From Sphingobacteriia bacterium (lineage in GTDB: Bacteria; Bacteroidota; Bacteroidia; Chitinophagales; Chitinophagaceae): 64,000 nucleotides of DNA. Positions 26,758 through 34,293 of this stretch are shown one piece after another (the stretch's first letter is position 1; the number at the start of each line of letters is the position of its first letter). A model generated the notes under the pieces. That model saw only the letters and a list, made by a program, of their open reading frames with translations, was not told the DNA's origin and made no database searches. The stretch covers positions 43,370 through 107,369 of the forward strand of contig CANGCK010000002.1 of assembly GCA_947452295.1 (NCBI GenBank). Reading direction: 5' to 3'. Position numbers and translations under genes: made by a program.

Positions 26758-26955
26758 ATGTTAATTATCGATTCAAAAGACTGCGAAAACATCGACAAAG
26801 CACTGAAAAAGTACAAAAAGAAATTTGAAAAAAGTAAGACTTTGTTGCAATTAAGAGATCGCCAAGCATTTACCAAACCGTCTGTAGTACGTCGTGGACA
26901 AGTGTTAAAAGCAATTTACAAGCAGCAAATAGCCAGCGGAAAAATCGAGGGATAA
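26758..26955 (+). CDS. rpsU: 30S ribosomal protein bS21
   Basis: 65 aa, basic. The block ENIDKALKKYKKKFEKSKTL followed by RDRQAFTKPSVVRR is typical. bS21 sits near the 3' end of 16S rRNA. In Bacteroidota it forms, with bS18 and bS6, the pocket that holds the anti-SD tail, so that most mRNAs are read without SD pairing. The strong SD in front of its own gene points to feedback control of bS21 level. It heads the rpsU-xerC-hpf gene row. Confidence 0.95.
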   Translation: MLIIDSKDCENIDKALKKYKKKFEKSKTLLQLRDRQAFTKPSVVRRGQVLKAIYKQQIASGKIEG

Positions 26956-27018
26956 TTTATTTCCCCATTTAATACGATTAAGTAGTCTTGGTACGTTGTA
27001 CTATAGACTACTTTTTTT

Positions 27019-27906
27019 ATGCTAACACCTCAAATTATTCCATTTTTAGATTACTTGAAGTATGAAAAGCGTTATTCGCAGCATACTTTAACTTCATACC
27101 AGAACGATTTAGTTCAATTTTTTCAATATCTCGCAAGTCAGTTTGACTCCCCAGCATTATCAGCTATTACTCCTCAAATGGTTAGAAGTTGGTTGGCTGA
27201 GTTAAAAGAAGAAAAAATAACATCCAAGTCGATTAATCGAAAAATTTCCTCCTTAAAGTCTTTTTTTAATTATCAGCTCAAAAAAGGGTTATTGGAAAAA
27301 ACACCAATGACTACAATCATCTCTCCAAAAGTTAGTAAGCGGCTACCCATGTTTGTAGAACAGAAAGACATGGATCAATTATTTCAATACCTGCAATTTT
27401 CTGATGATTGGGAAGGTCTTACAGAGAGATTGGTAATATTATTGTTTTATAGTACTGGAATGCGTTTAAGTGAGTTAATCCATTTAAAAGAATCGCAGTT
27501 AGATTCGTCCTATTCGCAGGTAAAAGTAGTAGGGAAGGGTAATAAAGAGCGAATTATTCCTATTAATAAAGAATTGATTGAACAGTTAAAAAAGTACATC
27601 CAACAGAAGCCCATAAAGATGGAGGGAGTGAATAATTTATTTGTAACTGCAAAAGGCAATCCACTCAATGCCAGAGCTGTTTACAGCTTTGTAAACAGTA
27701 AATTGTCCGCAGTAACAACCATCCAAAAAAAGAGTCCACATATTTTGCGGCATAGTTTTGCCACACATTTAATGAACAATGGGGCGGATTTAAATGCGGT
27801 AAAAGAATTGTTGGGACACAGCAGTTTATCTGCAACACAAATTTATACGCATAATACCATCGATAAGTTAAAAGAAGTATTTAAAAAGGCACATCCCAAA
27901 GCTTAA
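27019..27906 (+). CDS. xerC: Tyrosine recombinase XerC/XerD
   Basis: 295 aa. N-terminal SAM-like core-binding domain (about 1-90) with KRYSQHTLTSYQNDL, then the catalytic domain with R149 (STGMRLSEL), K173 (VGKGNKER), H241 and R244 (HILRHSFATH), H267 (LLGHSSL) and nucleophile Y276 (QIYTH). All catalytic residues are present. Such enzymes resolve chromosome dimers at dif. The place between rpsU and hpf is a stable Bacteroidota arrangement, so it is a housekeeping recombinase and not a mobile-element integrase. Confidence 0.92.
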   Translation: MLTPQIIPFLDYLKYEKRYSQHTLTSYQNDLVQFFQYLASQFDSPALSAITPQMVRSWLAELKEEKITSKSINRKISSLKSFFNYQLKKGLLEKTPMTTIISPKVSKRLPMFVEQKDMDQLFQYLQFSDDWEGLTERLVILLFYSTGMRLSELIHLKESQLDSSYSQVKVVGKGNKERIIPINKELIEQLKKYIQQKPIKMEGVNNLFVTAKGNPLNARAVYSFVNSKLSAVTTIQKKSPHILRHSFATHLMNNGADLNAVKELLGHSSLSATQIYTHNTIDKLKEVFKKAHPKA

Positions 27907-28054
27907 TATACCAAATTATTTGCGGTATTTATTTTTTCTTTTATTAAAAAATATTGTAACTTAACACTGCAATTCCGGTTGATCATAAAGGTGGTTATAT
28001 TGGTGTTGAGAGTTCTTTAAAATCAATTGTTTCACAGATTAAAGCTATTCCATT

Positions 28055-28357
28055 ATGAACGTTAACATTCAAACAGTTCACTTTGATGCGGATGAAAAAC
28101 TTGTAGAGTTTGTAACCAAGAAATTACAAAAATTACCAACATTTCATGACGCAATTATTAAAGTAGAAGTTTTTCTAAAATTAGATAACGTAGTGCATAA
28201 GATTAAAGACAAAGTAGTTGAAATTGGTGTATTTGTACCAAAGCATGAATTTTTTGTTAAATCAAGTTCTAAATCATTTGAAGAGTCATTTGATGAAGCT
28301 TTGGATTCTATGATCAACCAAATTAAAAAACGAAAAGAAAAATTAGCTGAATTATAA
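28055..28357 (+). CDS. hpf: Ribosome hibernation-promoting factor / RaiA (short form)
   Basis: 100 aa. The beta-alpha-beta-beta-beta-alpha pattern begins VNIQTVHFDADEKLVEFVTKKLQKL and ends in a Lys-rich helix. It is the short HPF/YfiA type without the dimerising C-terminal domain. It binds the 30S decoding centre in slow growth. It lies in a row with rpsU, so ribosome-related control genes are grouped. A GC-rich terminator follows at once. Confidence 0.9.
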   Translation: MNVNIQTVHFDADEKLVEFVTKKLQKLPTFHDAIIKVEVFLKLDNVVHKIKDKVVEIGVFVPKHEFFVKSSSKSFEESFDEALDSMINQIKKRKEKLAEL

Positions 28358-28387
28358 AAAAGGGCTCCCAATTGGGGGCCCTTTTTT
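28356..28387 (+). terminator. Terminator after hpf
   Basis: AAAAAAGGGC(T)CCCAATTGGG(G)GCCCTTTTTT: a nearly perfect GC-rich stem followed by a T-run, starting at the hpf stop codon. Confidence 0.9.
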
Positions 28388-28470
28388 GTGGTATCATGAA
28401 AAAAAGTACCGTATTTGAAATTATTTTTTAAAAAAAAGTAAAAAAAAGCATTTCAAAATTTTGCCAAATA

Positions 28471-28499
28471 AAGAATTCCATTACCTTTGCCATCCCAAA
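28471..28499 (+). promoter_or_regulatory. Promoter of the tRNA-tuf operon
   Basis: TTG (28471-28473), 18-base spacer, TACCTTTG (28492-28499). Predicted start of transcription about 28505, some 20 bases before the first tRNA. Confidence 0.72.
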
Positions 28500-28523
28500 A
28501 AACGGGAACGCTCTTTTTTTAAC

Positions 28524-28596
28524 GCCGAAGTAGCTCAGTTGGTAGAGCAGCTGATTTGTAATCAGCAGGTCGCGGGTTCGAGTCCCATCTTCGGCT
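28524..28596 (+). tRNA. tRNA-Thr (anticodon TGT)
   Basis: Acceptor GCCGAAG pairs with CTTCGGC; anticodon stem GCTGA/TCAGC with loop TTTGTAA gives TGT; T-loop TTCGAGT. 73 nt, CCA not encoded. First of four tRNAs before tuf. Confidence 0.96.
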
Positions 28597-28669
28597 CAAA
28601 TATTAATTGGGTATTTAATTGGGTTTATTAAACACTTAATAATTACACAGTTAGCGTATACTAGTTAAT

Positions 28670-28752
<83 letters not shown>

Positions 28753-28819
28753 CAAACAATCTTTCGATTGTAGTTCTTTTAAATGATTAATTTGTAAGTA
28801 AGCAAATTAAAATCGTTAA

Positions 28820-28892
28820 GCGGAAGTAGCTCAATTGGTAGAGCGATAGCCTTCCAAGCTATAGGTCGCGAGTTCGACCCTCGTCTTCCGCT
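28820..28892 (+). tRNA. tRNA-Gly (anticodon TCC)
   Basis: Acceptor GCGGAAG pairs with CTTCCGC; anticodon stem ATAGC/GCTAT with loop CTTCCAA gives TCC; T-loop TTCGACC. 73 nt. Confidence 0.96.
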
Positions 28893-28903
28893 CTAGTGAG
28901 TCT

Positions 28904-28975
<72 letters not shown>

Positions 28976-29267
28976 CTTGTCTATTTGGGTAGTGATGCTG
29001 TATCGGCAGCTTATTCAAATAACCTTCAGTATATAAAATGAAGGGAAAAAGAGTTAAAGCATTCTAATAAATGCTACCGAACTGATACTGTATGATTTTT
29101 AAAATGTGCAGTACTTACGGATCTAAAAGCTGTTAATTAATTGCCTGGCAAAATTAACAGAAGAGGACCGAAATTTTTGTTTCTGTATAAGAAACAAAAA
29201 ACAAACAAATAAAACTGGCCCGAATAGACCAATAATTTTTTAAAAACACAACTAAAAACCGATAAAA
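28976..29267 (+). promoter_or_regulatory. Long structured leader between tRNA-Thr and tuf
   Basis: 292 bases without a gene. Two hairpins are clear. CTGTTAATT...AATTAACAG (29130-29160) has an inner TTGCC/GGCAA. A perfect 11-bp stem TTTTTGTTTCT/AGAAACAAAAA (29174-29184 with 29190-29200) has a five-base loop. No TAnnTTTG box is seen, so tuf is probably read from the tRNA promoter and this stretch is the processed 5' leader. Confidence 0.5.
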
Positions 29268-30455
29268 ATGGCAAAAGAGACCTTTAAGAGGGAAAAACCT
29301 CACGTAAACGTAGGTACCATTGGTCACGTTGACCATGGTAAAACTACATTAACTGCAGCTATTACTTCGATCTTGTCTAAAAAAGGTCTGGCACAGGCTA
29401 AGAAATACGACGAGATTGACGGAGCTCCTGAAGAAAAAGAGCGTGGTATTACCATTAATACTGCACACGTTGAATATCAAACCGATAACCGTCACTATGC
29501 ACACGTTGACTGTCCTGGTCACGCTGACTATGTAAAGAACATGATTACCGGTGCTGCACAAATGGATGGTGCAATTTTAGTTGTGGCTGCTACCGATGGT
29601 CCTATGCCTCAAACAAAAGAGCATATTCTATTAGCTCGTCAGGTAGGTGTACCTCGTATCGTAGTTTTCATGAACAAAGTAGACTTAGTAGATGATGCTG
29701 AGTTGTTAGAATTAGTAGAAATGGAAATTCGTGAGTTATTAACTTCTTACGGATTTGATGGCGATAATACTCCAATTATTCAAGGTTCTGCTACAGGTGC
29801 ATTATCTGAAGATCCAAAATGGATTGGCAAAATCGATGAATTAATGGCTGCTGTTGACGAATATATTCCATTGCCTCCTCGTCCAGTTGATATGGCATTC
29901 TTGATGTCTGTAGAAGATGTATTCTCTATCACTGGTCGTGGTACAGTTGCTACAGGTCGTATTGAACGTGGTATCATCAAAGTTGGTGAAGGTGTTGAAA
30001 TCGTTGGTTTAATGGAAGCTCCATTAACTTCAACTGTAACTGGTGTTGAAATGTTCAAAAAGTTATTGGATGAAGGGCAAGCCGGTGACAACGCAGGTTT
30101 ATTATTACGTGGTATTGAGAAAAAAGATATCCGTCGTGGTATGGTAATCTGTAAGCCAGGTTCAATTACTCCACATACTGATTTCAAAGGTGAAGTTTAT
30201 GTGTTGAGCAAAGAAGAAGGTGGACGTCATACTCCATTCTTCAACAAATACCGTCCTCAATTCTATTTCCGTACTACAGACGTAACTGGTGAAGTTACTT
30301 TGCCAGAAGGAACTGAAATGGTAATGCCTGGTGATAATATTGGTTTATCAGTTAAATTGATTCAACCAATCGCTATGGAGAAAGGTCTGAAATTCGCTAT
30401 CCGTGAGGGTGGTAGAACAGTAGGTGCCGGACAGGTTACTGAAATTGTAAAATAA
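29268..30455 (+). CDS. tuf: Elongation factor Tu
   Basis: 395 aa. It delivers aminoacyl-tRNA to the ribosome as the GTP complex. GHVDHGKTT (G1, residues 19-27), RGITINTAH (G2), DCPGHADYV (G3) and NKVD (G4) are all intact, followed by the two barrel domains. Codons are biased toward a small set, as expected for a highly expressed gene. The tRNA-tuf-tRNA-Trp-secE order is typical in bacteria. Confidence 0.98.
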   Translation: MAKETFKREKPHVNVGTIGHVDHGKTTLTAAITSILSKKGLAQAKKYDEIDGAPEEKERGITINTAHVEYQTDNRHYAHVDCPGHADYVKNMITGAAQMDGAILVVAATDGPMPQTKEHILLARQVGVPRIVVFMNKVDLVDDAELLELVEMEIRELLTSYGFDGDNTPIIQGSATGALSEDPKWIGKIDELMAAVDEYIPLPPRPVDMAFLMSVEDVFSITGRGTVATGRIERGIIKVGEGVEIVGLMEAPLTSTVTGVEMFKKLLDEGQAGDNAGLLLRGIEKKDIRRGMVICKPGSITPHTDFKGEVYVLSKEEGGRHTPFFNKYRPQFYFRTTDVTGEVTLPEGTEMVMPGDNIGLSVKLIQPIAMEKGLKFAIREGGRTVGAGQVTEIVK

Positions 30456-30508
30456 TCTCTTCATCCTTAACCGGATCTTGGGAAAGTTTATATAACTTTA
30501 CAACTTAC

Positions 30509-30536
30509 AAAGTACTTAGCATCTGCTAAGTACTTT
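30509..30536 (+). terminator. Hairpin after tuf
   Basis: A perfect 13-bp stem AAAGTACTTAGCA/TGCTAAGTACTTT with a two-base loop. The T-run is only three bases, so it may be a leaky terminator or a 3'-end stabiliser. A second small palindrome TCCCCTCGAGGGGA follows at 30561-30574. Confidence 0.55.
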
Positions 30537-30588
30537 GTACTATAAAAGAAACTTCTTAGGTCCCCTCGAGGGGATTTAAGTTTTATAC

Positions 30589-30659
30589 ACGGGCATGGTG
30601 CAACGGTAGCATACGGGTCTCCAAAACCTTTGATCTGGGTTCGAATCCTAGTGCCCGTG
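30589..30659 (+). tRNA. tRNA-Trp (anticodon CCA)
   Basis: Acceptor ACGGGCA pairs with TGCCCGT, discriminator G. The anticodon loop CTCCAAA gives CCA; the stem CGGGT/ACCTT has a G-U and a C-U mismatch at its top. The D-loop is short. 71 nt. It lies between tuf and secE, a common place for this tRNA. Confidence 0.93.
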
Positions 30660-30681
30660 CAAACAGATTAATATCAACAAA

Positions 30682-30876
30682 ATGAACAAAATAGCATTGT
30701 ATTTTAAAGAAAGCTATCGTGAGTTGGTGGAGAAAGTGACCTGGCCTAGCTGGATGCAATTACAACAAAGTACTGTAATTGTACTAGTGGCTACAGTAAT
30801 TATCACTGCTATGGTTTGGGTAATGGATTTTTCCAGTAACCAAATTTTAAAGTTGATTTACTCATTATTTAAGTAA
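30682..30876 (+). CDS. secE: Preprotein translocase subunit SecE
   Basis: 64 aa, the short one-helix bacterial form. It opens with a basic amphipathic region with the typical ELxxKVTWPSW block (residues about 14-24) and then a single membrane helix (about 29-50). It clamps SecY in the membrane. nusG follows seven bases later. Confidence 0.95.
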   Translation: MNKIALYFKESYRELVEKVTWPSWMQLQQSTVIVLVATVIITAMVWVMDFSSNQILKLIYSLFK

Positions 30877-30883
30877 GATACTT

Positions 30884-31486
30884 ATGGAAGAAGCAGTTGT
30901 ATTAACAGAAAACCCTTCAATACCTCAACAAGATACCAAATGGTATGTTTTGAGAGTAGTGAGTGGAAAAGAGCGCAAGGTGAAGGAGTATCTGGATAAG
31001 GATATTATCAGAAACGGCTGGCAGGAAATCATTAAGCAGATCTTTCTTCCAATGGAAAAAGTATATAAAGTGCAAAATGGTAAAAAAATTATGCGCGAAA
31101 AAAACTATTTTCCTGGATATGTTATGATGGAAGTTTTAGACGGCAAGTTGAATGATGATATGGTTCAACACATCAGTAACATTAGCAATGTAATGCACTT
31201 CTTAACTGATGGTAAAGGCTCTAAAGGAAACATTATTTGTTTACGTAAATCCGAAGTAAATAAAATGCTCGGAAAAGTAGATGAAATGAATGACCAAGGA
31301 GTTACTATTAGTGAACCGTTTATTGTTGGCGAAACAATCAAAATTATCGAAGGTCCATTCAATGACTTTAATGGTGTAATTGAAGAAGTAAACGAAGAAA
31401 AGAAAAAATTAAAAGTAACTGTAAAAATATTTGGACGCTCTACTCCAGTTGAATTGAACTACATGCAAGTAGAAAAGATATCTTAA
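30884..31486 (+). CDS. nusG: Transcription factor NusG
   Basis: 200 aa. The N-terminal NGN domain starts at WYVLRVVSGKERKVKEYL, and LPMEKVY and NYFPGYVMMEV are typical. The C-terminal KOW domain (about 145-200) has GETIKIIEGPFNDFNGVIEEV. It binds RNA polymerase and couples it to ribosome or Rho. Two terminators follow, separating it from rplK. Confidence 0.96.
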   Translation: MEEAVVLTENPSIPQQDTKWYVLRVVSGKERKVKEYLDKDIIRNGWQEIIKQIFLPMEKVYKVQNGKKIMREKNYFPGYVMMEVLDGKLNDDMVQHISNISNVMHFLTDGKGSKGNIICLRKSEVNKMLGKVDEMNDQGVTISEPFIVGETIKIIEGPFNDFNGVIEEVNEEKKKLKVTVKIFGRSTPVELNYMQVEKIS

Positions 31487-31515
31487 ACATTTAAATATAT
31501 TGAATCAACTTCTTT

Positions 31516-31546
31516 AAGCCATAGATAAAAATCTATGGCTTTTTTA
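31516..31546 (+). terminator. Terminator after nusG
   Basis: AAGCCATAGAT/ATCTATGGCTT, 11-bp perfect stem (31516-31526 with 31531-31541), followed by a T-run. Confidence 0.85.
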
Positions 31547-31559
31547 TGCCTATTAATAT

Positions 31560-31595
31560 AAAAGACTAAAATTAACCGTTAATTTTAGTCTTTTT
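31560..31595 (+). terminator. Second tandem hairpin after nusG
   Basis: A 17-bp perfect stem AAAAGACTAAAATTAAC/GTTAATTTTAGTCTTTT (31560-31576 with 31578-31594). It directly precedes the rplK promoter and insulates the two units. Confidence 0.7.
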
Positions 31596-31606
31596 ACTTT
31601 TTAATT

Positions 31607-31636
31607 TTGCCTTTTACTTTTTAATTATTACTTTTG
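31607..31636 (+). promoter_or_regulatory. Promoter of rplK
   Basis: TTG (31607-31609), 19-base spacer, TACTTTTG (31629-31636). Predicted leader about 80 nt before the ATG at 31725. Confidence 0.7.
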
Positions 31637-31724
31637 CAACCCCAAAAGTTCTTTTTCGGAAGAGCGATTGAATTTGGGAGTCCCGACCAACATCGCGACG
31701 TTATTACCAATTAAATCAAATAAA

Positions 31725-32168
31725 ATGGCAAAAGAAATCTCAGGATTTGTGAAGCTTCAGGTTAAAGGCGGTCAAGCCAATCCTGCGCCTCCTGTAGGTC
31801 CAGCACTCGGTTCTAAGGGTGTAAACATCATGGAGTTCTGTAAGCAATTTAATGCTAGAACTCAAGATAAAATGGGAAAAGTTGTTCCTGTTTTAATTAC
31901 TGTTTATACTGATAAGTCTTTCGACTTTATCATCAAAACAGCTCCTGCTGCAGTTCAATTAATGGAGGCAGCTAAAATTCAAAAGGGTTCTAAAGAAAGC
32001 AATCGTGCTAAAGTAGGTAAGGTGACCTGGTCTCAGGTAGAAGAAATCGCCAAAGATAAAATGGCTGATTTAAATGCCTTTACTTTAAACAGTGCAATGA
32101 GTATGGTTGCCGGTACTGCTCGCAGTATGGGATTAACTGTAGATGGAACAGCTCCTTGGGAAAACTAA
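31725..32168 (+). CDS. rplK: 50S ribosomal protein uL11
   Basis: 147 aa from ATG 31725. It forms the GTPase-associated stalk base with L10/L12. [21 protein letters not shown] and [13 protein letters not shown] are canonical. The frame is open 19 codons upstream, but these residues lack similarity to the L11 start, so the downstream ATG is used. First gene of the rplKAJL row. Confidence 0.97.
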   Translation: MAKEISGFVKLQVKGGQANPAPPVGPALGSKGVNIMEFCKQFNARTQDKMGKVVPVLITVYTDKSFDFIIKTAPAAVQLMEAAKIQKGSKESNRAKVGKVTWSQVEEIAKDKMADLNAFTLNSAMSMVAGTARSMGLTVDGTAPWEN

Positions 32169-32194
32169 TTATTCACCTAATTAACTAAAGAAAA

Positions 32195-32887
32195 ATGTCA
32201 CTTACTAAAAAAAGAAAAGTAGCAGTTACTAAGGTGGATAAGTCTAAAGTTTATTCCCTTAAAGAAGCTTCTGCACTAGTAAAAGAAATTAATTGTACAA
32301 AATTTGATAGCTCTGTAGATTTACACATTCGCTTAGGTGTAGATCCTAAAAAAGCAGATCAACAAGTACGTGGTACTGTATCATTACCTCATGGTACTGG
32401 TAAAACTAAAAAAGTATTGGTTCTTTGTACTCCCGATAAAGAAGCAGCTGCAAATGAAGCAGGTGCTGATTATGTTGGTTTAGATGAATTTATCAGCAAA
32501 ATTGAAAGCGGCTGGGTTGATATTGATGTAATTATTGCTACACCCGCTGTTATGCCTAAAATTGGTAAATTGGGTAAAGTACTTGGACCTCGTAACTTAA
32601 TGCCTAACCCTAAAACTGGTACTGTAACCAACGATGTTGCTGCAGCAGTAAATGAAGTAAAAGGTGGTAAAATTGCATTTAAAGTTGACAAAGCAGGAAT
32701 CGTACACGCTTCTATTGGACGAATTTCTTTTGCTCCTCAAAAGCTTGTTGAAAACGGAACTGAATTAATCAATGCAATCATTAAGCTTAAACCATCTAGC
32801 GCAAAAGGAATTTACCTTAAGGGTGCAAGCATGGCAAGCTCAATGAGTCCGGGTATTACTATCGATACTAAATCATTAATGAACTAA
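32195..32887 (+). CDS. rplA: 50S ribosomal protein uL1
   Basis: 230 aa. The L1-stalk protein, and in other bacteria a translational repressor of rplKA. Blocks KPKxDxxV-like [17 protein letters not shown] and [18 protein letters not shown] are canonical. It starts 26 bases after rplK. Confidence 0.97.
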   Translation: MSLTKKRKVAVTKVDKSKVYSLKEASALVKEINCTKFDSSVDLHIRLGVDPKKADQQVRGTVSLPHGTGKTKKVLVLCTPDKEAAANEAGADYVGLDEFISKIESGWVDIDVIIATPAVMPKIGKLGKVLGPRNLMPNPKTGTVTNDVAAAVNEVKGGKIAFKVDKAGIVHASIGRISFAPQKLVENGTELINAIIKLKPSSAKGIYLKGASMASSMSPGITIDTKSLMN

Positions 32888-32948
32888 TCCTGGTGATCAA
32901 TCCGCAAAAAGCGGGATGAAATGACCCGGGTTCTAAAAAAAATTAGTT

Positions 32949-33452
32949 ATGAACAAAGACCAAAAAAATGAAGTGATTGAAGTACTGAAGGAGAAATTCA
33001 ATCAGTACAACAATTTCTATATTACAGATACTGAATCACTAACAGTAGCTCAGGTATCTAATTTACGCAGAACTTGTTTTGATAAACAAGTTGAAATGAA
33101 AGTTGCTAAAAATACCCTTATCCGTAAGGCATTAGAATCTTTGGATGCTGAAAAATATGCAGGTGTGTTAGATTCATTACACAATGTAACCGCATTAATG
33201 TTTTCTGAAAATCCAAAAGAACCAGCTCTTATCATTAGTTCTTTCCGTAAAAAAAGCAATGGCAACAAACCATTACTGAAAGCTGCATTTATCAATGGCG
33301 ATATTTATGCCGGTGATGATAATTTAAAAGCACTTACACAAATTAAAACGAAGAATGAATTAATTGGTGAAGTAATTGGATTGTTGCAATCTCCTGCTAA
33401 GCGCGTTCTAGCTGGTTTATTGCATCATCATGAGAAGCAAGCAGCTGAATAA
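32949..33452 (+). CDS. rplJ: 50S ribosomal protein uL10
   Basis: 167 aa. It anchors L7/L12 dimers to the ribosome. The start NKDQKNEVIEVLKEKF, the KVAKNTLIRKAL block and the C-terminal helix for L12 binding are seen. The 61-base gap before it holds a small CCGC/GCGG hairpin and ACCCGGGT, possibly part of an L10-binding leader, but no clear kink-turn could be assigned. Confidence 0.96.
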   Translation: MNKDQKNEVIEVLKEKFNQYNNFYITDTESLTVAQVSNLRRTCFDKQVEMKVAKNTLIRKALESLDAEKYAGVLDSLHNVTALMFSENPKEPALIISSFRKKSNGNKPLLKAAFINGDIYAGDDNLKALTQIKTKNELIGEVIGLLQSPAKRVLAGLLHHHEKQAAE

Positions 33453-33495
33453 GGCAAAATTCAAAAATAATAAGTTGAATTAAACCCTAAAATAA

Positions 33496-33532
33496 AACCC
33501 TGCTTTGAGGGTTAATCAAAGCAAATTTTTTT
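33496..33532 (+). promoter_or_regulatory. Possible attenuator between rplJ and rplL
   Basis: Two hairpins exclude one another. One is AACCCT/AGGGTT (33496-33501 with 33508-33513). The other is TGCTTTGA/TCAAAGCA (33501-33508 with 33516-33523), which is followed two bases later by seven Ts, as in an intrinsic terminator. A further stem TCCGTC/GACGGA (33539-33544 with 33566-33571) lies between it and the rplL ATG. Confidence 0.5.
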
Positions 33533-33586
33533 AAACCCTCCGTCGGATTCTTATTTGAAAATGAAGACGGAAAAAATTTAAATATT

Positions 33587-33961
33587 ATGGCAGACGTAAA
33601 AGCATTAGCCGAACAATTAGTAGGCTTAACAGTAAAAGAAGTACAAGAATTAGCTGATGTATTAAAAGCTGATTACGGTATTGAACCAGCTGCTGCTGCA
33701 GTTGTAGTTGCTGCAGGTGGTGGCGAAGGTGCTGCTGCTGTTGAAGAAAAAACATCTTTTGATGTTATTCTAGTAAACGGTGGTGCTAGCAAATTAGGTG
33801 TTGTGAAAATCGTTAAAGAATTAACTGGCTTAGGCTTGAAAGAAGCTAAAGATCTAGTTGACGGTGCTCCAAAACCAGTTAAAGAAGGTATTTCTAAAGC
33901 AGAAGCTGATGATTTAGTTGCTAAATTAAAAGAAGCTGGTGCTGAAGTAGAAGTTAAATAA
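33587..33961 (+). CDS. rplL: 50S ribosomal protein bL12 (L7/L12)
   Basis: 124 aa. N-terminal dimerisation helices (about 1-35), an Ala/Gly-rich hinge (about 36-52), and the C-terminal factor-binding domain with [25 protein letters not shown] residues and [15 protein letters not shown]. It recruits elongation factors. It is present in several copies per ribosome, so expression separate from rplJ makes sense. Confidence 0.97.
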   Translation: MADVKALAEQLVGLTVKEVQELADVLKADYGIEPAAAAVVVAAGGGEGAAAVEEKTSFDVILVNGGASKLGVVKIVKELTGLGLKEAKDLVDGAPKPVKEGISKAEADDLVAKLKEAGAEVEVK

Positions 33962-33980
33962 TTAATTCAACTTCCATATT

Positions 33981-34024
33981 TTTTAAAGCCGATAAGTTTT
34001 ATAGCTTATCGGCTTTAAAATTTT
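33981..34024 (+). terminator. Terminator after rplL
   Basis: A 16-bp perfect stem TTTTAAAGCCGATAAG/CTTATCGGCTTTAAAA (33981-33996 with 34005-34020), eight-base loop, then TTTT. Confidence 0.85.
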
Positions 34025-34126
34025 AGTAATGCCCCTTTATCCTCTTCATATTATGCCAATTGTTGCTTCTATATTTTTTTTTTAGTTAATTTATCCACAA
34101 AAAGCAGTTTGGCGTAAAATTTGTTT

Positions 34127-34155
34127 TTGCTATTTCCCTCCTTTACGTACCTTTG
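34127..34155 (+). promoter_or_regulatory. Promoter of rpoBC
   Basis: TTG (34127-34129), 18-base spacer, TACCTTTG (34148-34155). Predicted leader about 130 nt, containing the palindrome CAACATGTTG and a stem GAGAATT/AATTCTC closed by a GAAA tetraloop (34240-34257). rpoBC thus seem to have their own promoter in place of read-through from rplL. Confidence 0.7.
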
Positions 34156-34293
34156 CCCTCCTTATTTTGGGCTAGTTAGTATATTTACTTGTTCTATATC
34201 TAGCTAAAAGTATGGTAAGTGTCTCATAATCAACATGTTGAGAATTGAAAAATTCTCCCTGAATTTTTGTACAAAAACCGGTTTTACATATAT

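Noticed and set aside
27019..27906. Integrase of a mobile element
   Set aside because: The gene sits between rpsU and hpf, next to tRNA genes but with no att repeats, phage or conjugation genes; it is the housekeeping Xer type.
31668..31724. N-terminal extension of L11
   Set aside because: Opens with TTG and the residues do not resemble any L11 start; ATG 31725 has the canonical [13 protein letters not shown].
32888..32948. Classical L10 leader before rplJ
   Set aside because: Only a small hairpin and an 8-bp palindrome are visible; the kink-turn and T-loop parts of the known leader could not be assigned in 61 bases.
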